A stretch of 64,000 bases of DNA, from assembly GCF_050946405.1 (NCBI RefSeq), contig NZ_JBMNUS010000003.1, positions 62,001 through 126,000 of the forward strand, read 5' to 3'. The notes below the pieces were generated by a model. It was not told where the DNA came from and did no database searches. It worked only from the letters and a program-made list of their open reading frames with translations. Shown one piece after another: positions 62,519 to 64,000 of this stretch (positions are counted from its first letter, which is position 1; the number at the start of each line of letters is the position of its first letter). Made by a program: the position numbers and the translations under genes. Origin of the DNA: Pseudochelatococcus sp050946405 (GTDB lineage Bacteria > Pseudomonadota > Alphaproteobacteria > Rhizobiales > Beijerinckiaceae).

Positions 62519-64000
62519 ATGGGCAAGAAAGCGGATCTGCCGCCGGCGGGCGGCCATGACGGCAACGTGGAGGAAGTCGCCCTGCGCGCCGCGCTGGAGG
62601 AGCGCTATCTCGCCTATGCGCTCTCCACCATCATGCATCGCGCCTTGCCGGATGCGCGCGACGGCCTCAAGCCCGTGCACAGGCGCATTCTGTACGGCAT
62701 GCGGCTGCTGCGGCTCGATCCGGGCGCCGGGTTCAAGAAGTCCGCGCGCGTCGTGGGCGATGTCATGGGCCAGTTCCATCCGCATGGCGACCAGTCGATC
62801 TACGACGCGCTGGTGCGGCTCGCGCAGGATTTCGCCCAGCGCTATCCGCTGATCGAGGGGCAGGGCAATTTCGGCAATATCGACGGCGATAACGCCGCCG
62901 CCATGCGTTATACCGAGGCGCGGCTCACCACCGTCGCCCAGTTGCTGTTGCAGGGCATCGACGAGGACGCCGTCGATTTTCGCGATACCTACGACGAAAC
63001 GAATCGCGAGCCGATCGTGTTGCCGGCCGCGTTTCCCAACCTGCTGGCGAACGGCGCGCAGGGCATCGCGGTCGGCATGGCGACGTCCATTCCGCCCCAC
63101 AACGCGGCCGAGCTGTGCGACGCCGCGCTTTACCTGATCGCGCACCCGCAGGCGGATGTCGACAGCCTGCTGACCTTCGTGCAGGGGCCGGACCTGCCCA
63201 CCGGCGGCGTGATCGTCGACGATCGCGCCACCATCGCCGAGGCCTACCGCACGGGGCGGGGCGGCTTTCGCGTCCGCGCCCGCTGGTCGCGGGAAGAGGG
63301 CGCGCGCGGCCAGTGGCTGGCTGTCGTCACCGAGATTCCCTACGGCGTGACGAAGGGGCGGCTCATCGAGAAGACCGCCGATCTGTTGCTGGCGAAGAAG
63401 CTGCCGCTGGTCGCCGATATCCGCGACGAATCGGCGGAGGACATCCGCATCGTCATCGAGCCGCGCACCAGGGCCGTCGACGACGTGCTGATGATGGAGT
63501 CGCTGTTCCGGCTGACGGAACTCGAATCGCGCCTGCCGCTCAACCTCAACGTGCTGGCAGGCGGGCAGATACCGAAGGTGCTCGATCTCGCCGAGGTGCT
63601 GCGCGAATGGCTCGGCCACCGCCGCGAGGTGCTGCTGCGCCGCTCCCGCTTCCGGCTGGGCGAGATCGTGCGCCGCCTCGAAATTCTCGACGGCCTGCTG
63701 ATCATCTATCTCGATCTCGACCGCGTGATCAGGATTATCCGCGAGGAGGACGAGGCGAAGCCTGCGCTGATCGCGGCCTTTTCGCTGACCGACATGCAGG
63801 CGGAGGCCATTCTCAACACCCGCCTGCGCTCGCTGCGCAAGCTGGAGGAGATGGAACTGCGCCGCGAGCACGAAAAGCTGACGGAGGAACGCGCCGGCAT
63901 CGAGGCGCTGCTCGCTTCCGACGAAAAGCAATGGAAGGTCGTGGCCGGCGAGGTGCGCGAGGTGCGCAAGCTTTTCGGCCCGGAAACCGCGCTCGGCAAG
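62519..64000 (+). CDS. parC: DNA topoisomerase IV subunit A (3' truncated by window)
   Basis: 494 codons to the window end; the full gene should be about 750. ALPDARDGLKPVHRRILYGM, HPHGDQSIYDALVRLAQDF, GQGNFGNIDGDNAAAMRYTEARLT (catalytic Tyr at 131) and GIAVGMATSIPPHN identify a type IIA topoisomerase A subunit; ParC rather than GyrA is inferred from the PHGDQS sequence, usual in alphaproteobacterial ParC. ATG 62519 stands after ttcagggattcg (weak agggat). Confidence 0.9.
   Translation, partial: MGKKADLPPAGGHDGNVEEVALRAALEERYLAYALSTIMHRALPDARDGLKPVHRRILYGMRLLRLDPGAGFKKSARVVGDVMGQFHPHGDQSIYDALVRLAQDFAQRYPLIEGQGNFGNIDGDNAAAMRYTEARLTTVAQLLLQGIDEDAVDFRDTYDETNREPIVLPAAFPNLLANGAQGIAVGMATSIPPHNAAELCDAALYLIAHPQADVDSLLTFVQGPDLPTGGVIVDDRATIAEAYRTGRGGFRVRARWSREEGARGQWLAVVTEIPYGVTKGRLIEKTADLLLAKKLPLVADIRDESAEDIRIVIEPRTRAVDDVLMMESLFRLTELESRLPLNLNVLAGGQIPKVLDLAEVLREWLGHRREVLLRRSRFRLGEIVRRLEILDGLLIIYLDLDRVIRIIREEDEAKPALIAAFSLTDMQAEAILNTRLRSLRKLEEMELRREHEKLTEERAGIEALLASDEKQWKVVAGEVREVRKLFGPETALGK

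Noticed and set aside
61592..63931. 779-codon open frame on the minus strand
   Set aside because: Antisense to recO and parC, which are certain; sequence is His/Arg/Gln-rich with no domain.

Overview
The window is GC-rich, densely packed bacterial chromosome. The gene set points to an alphaproteobacterium of the order Hyphomicrobiales (Rhizobiales): a CckA-relay phosphotransferase (ChpT), a giant polar-growth-ring type coiled-coil protein (GPR/RgsE-like), an NDUFA12-type complex I subunit, the long alphaproteobacterial dCTP deaminase, DUF1134, DUF1491 and DUF2155 proteins, and class II EPSP synthase. I see no rRNA, tRNA, CRISPR array, insertion sequence or phage gene. The genus cannot be fixed from the sequence alone. 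Both ends cut through genes: a glycosyltransferase/deacetylase at the left and parC at the right.

Layout. 1-8.1 kb: a glycosyltransferase fused to a polysaccharide deacetylase, then a four-gene peptide-type ABC importer (double ATPase, Tat-exported binding protein, two permeases). 8.2-12.3 kb: HdeD-like membrane protein, a DEAD-box RNA helicase with a cold-shock-like leader, and an unidentified polytopic membrane protein. 12.3-17.9 kb: orphan sulfate-binding protein, dcd, argE, ynfA, bioY-DUF1284, msrB. 18.0-21.8 kb: an MlaE-MlaF-MlaD-lipoprotein lipid transport operon read leftwards. 22.1-27.5 kb: a GT4 glycosyltransferase with an LpxH-like phosphoesterase, a DMT exporter, aat, DUF2155 and NDUFA12. 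27.6-35.6 kb: one 2,636-residue coiled-coil membrane protein. 36.0-43.3 kb: ferredoxin, universal stress protein, Spy-like protein, YifB, DUF1491, LysR/DoxX/VOC cluster, YcgN. 43.4-49.7 kb: class A penicillin-binding protein, DUF1214 and DUF1254 proteins, Uup-like ABC-F, SpoU methyltransferase. 49.7-53.1 kb: argG, ygfZ, tag and an HD hydrolase in one leftward run. 53.3-64 kb: aroA-cmk, CorA, mgsA, coiled-coil and DUF1134 proteins, cysQ, chpT, a flavoprotein, recO and parC.

Connections. Cell envelope and growth dominate: the polar-growth scaffold, a peptidoglycan synthase, a phospholipid transporter, glycolipid-type enzymes and ChpT, which in this order feeds phosphate to CtrA. A perfect CtrA-type box (TTAA-N7-TTAA) lies in the intergenic region upstream of the giant scaffold gene, so the cell-cycle relay may time polar growth here.

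Besides genes, the window carries at least two families of dispersed palindromic elements in intergenic positions (copies near 10.7, 10.8, 21.9, 36.6, 42.0, 47.0, 55.3 and 62.4 kb), several of which supply stop codons or sit directly in front of start codons. There are also two in-frame coding minisatellites (48.9 and 51.4 kb) and a seven-copy 77-residue tandem repeat inside the giant gene. These repeats are the least explained part of the window.
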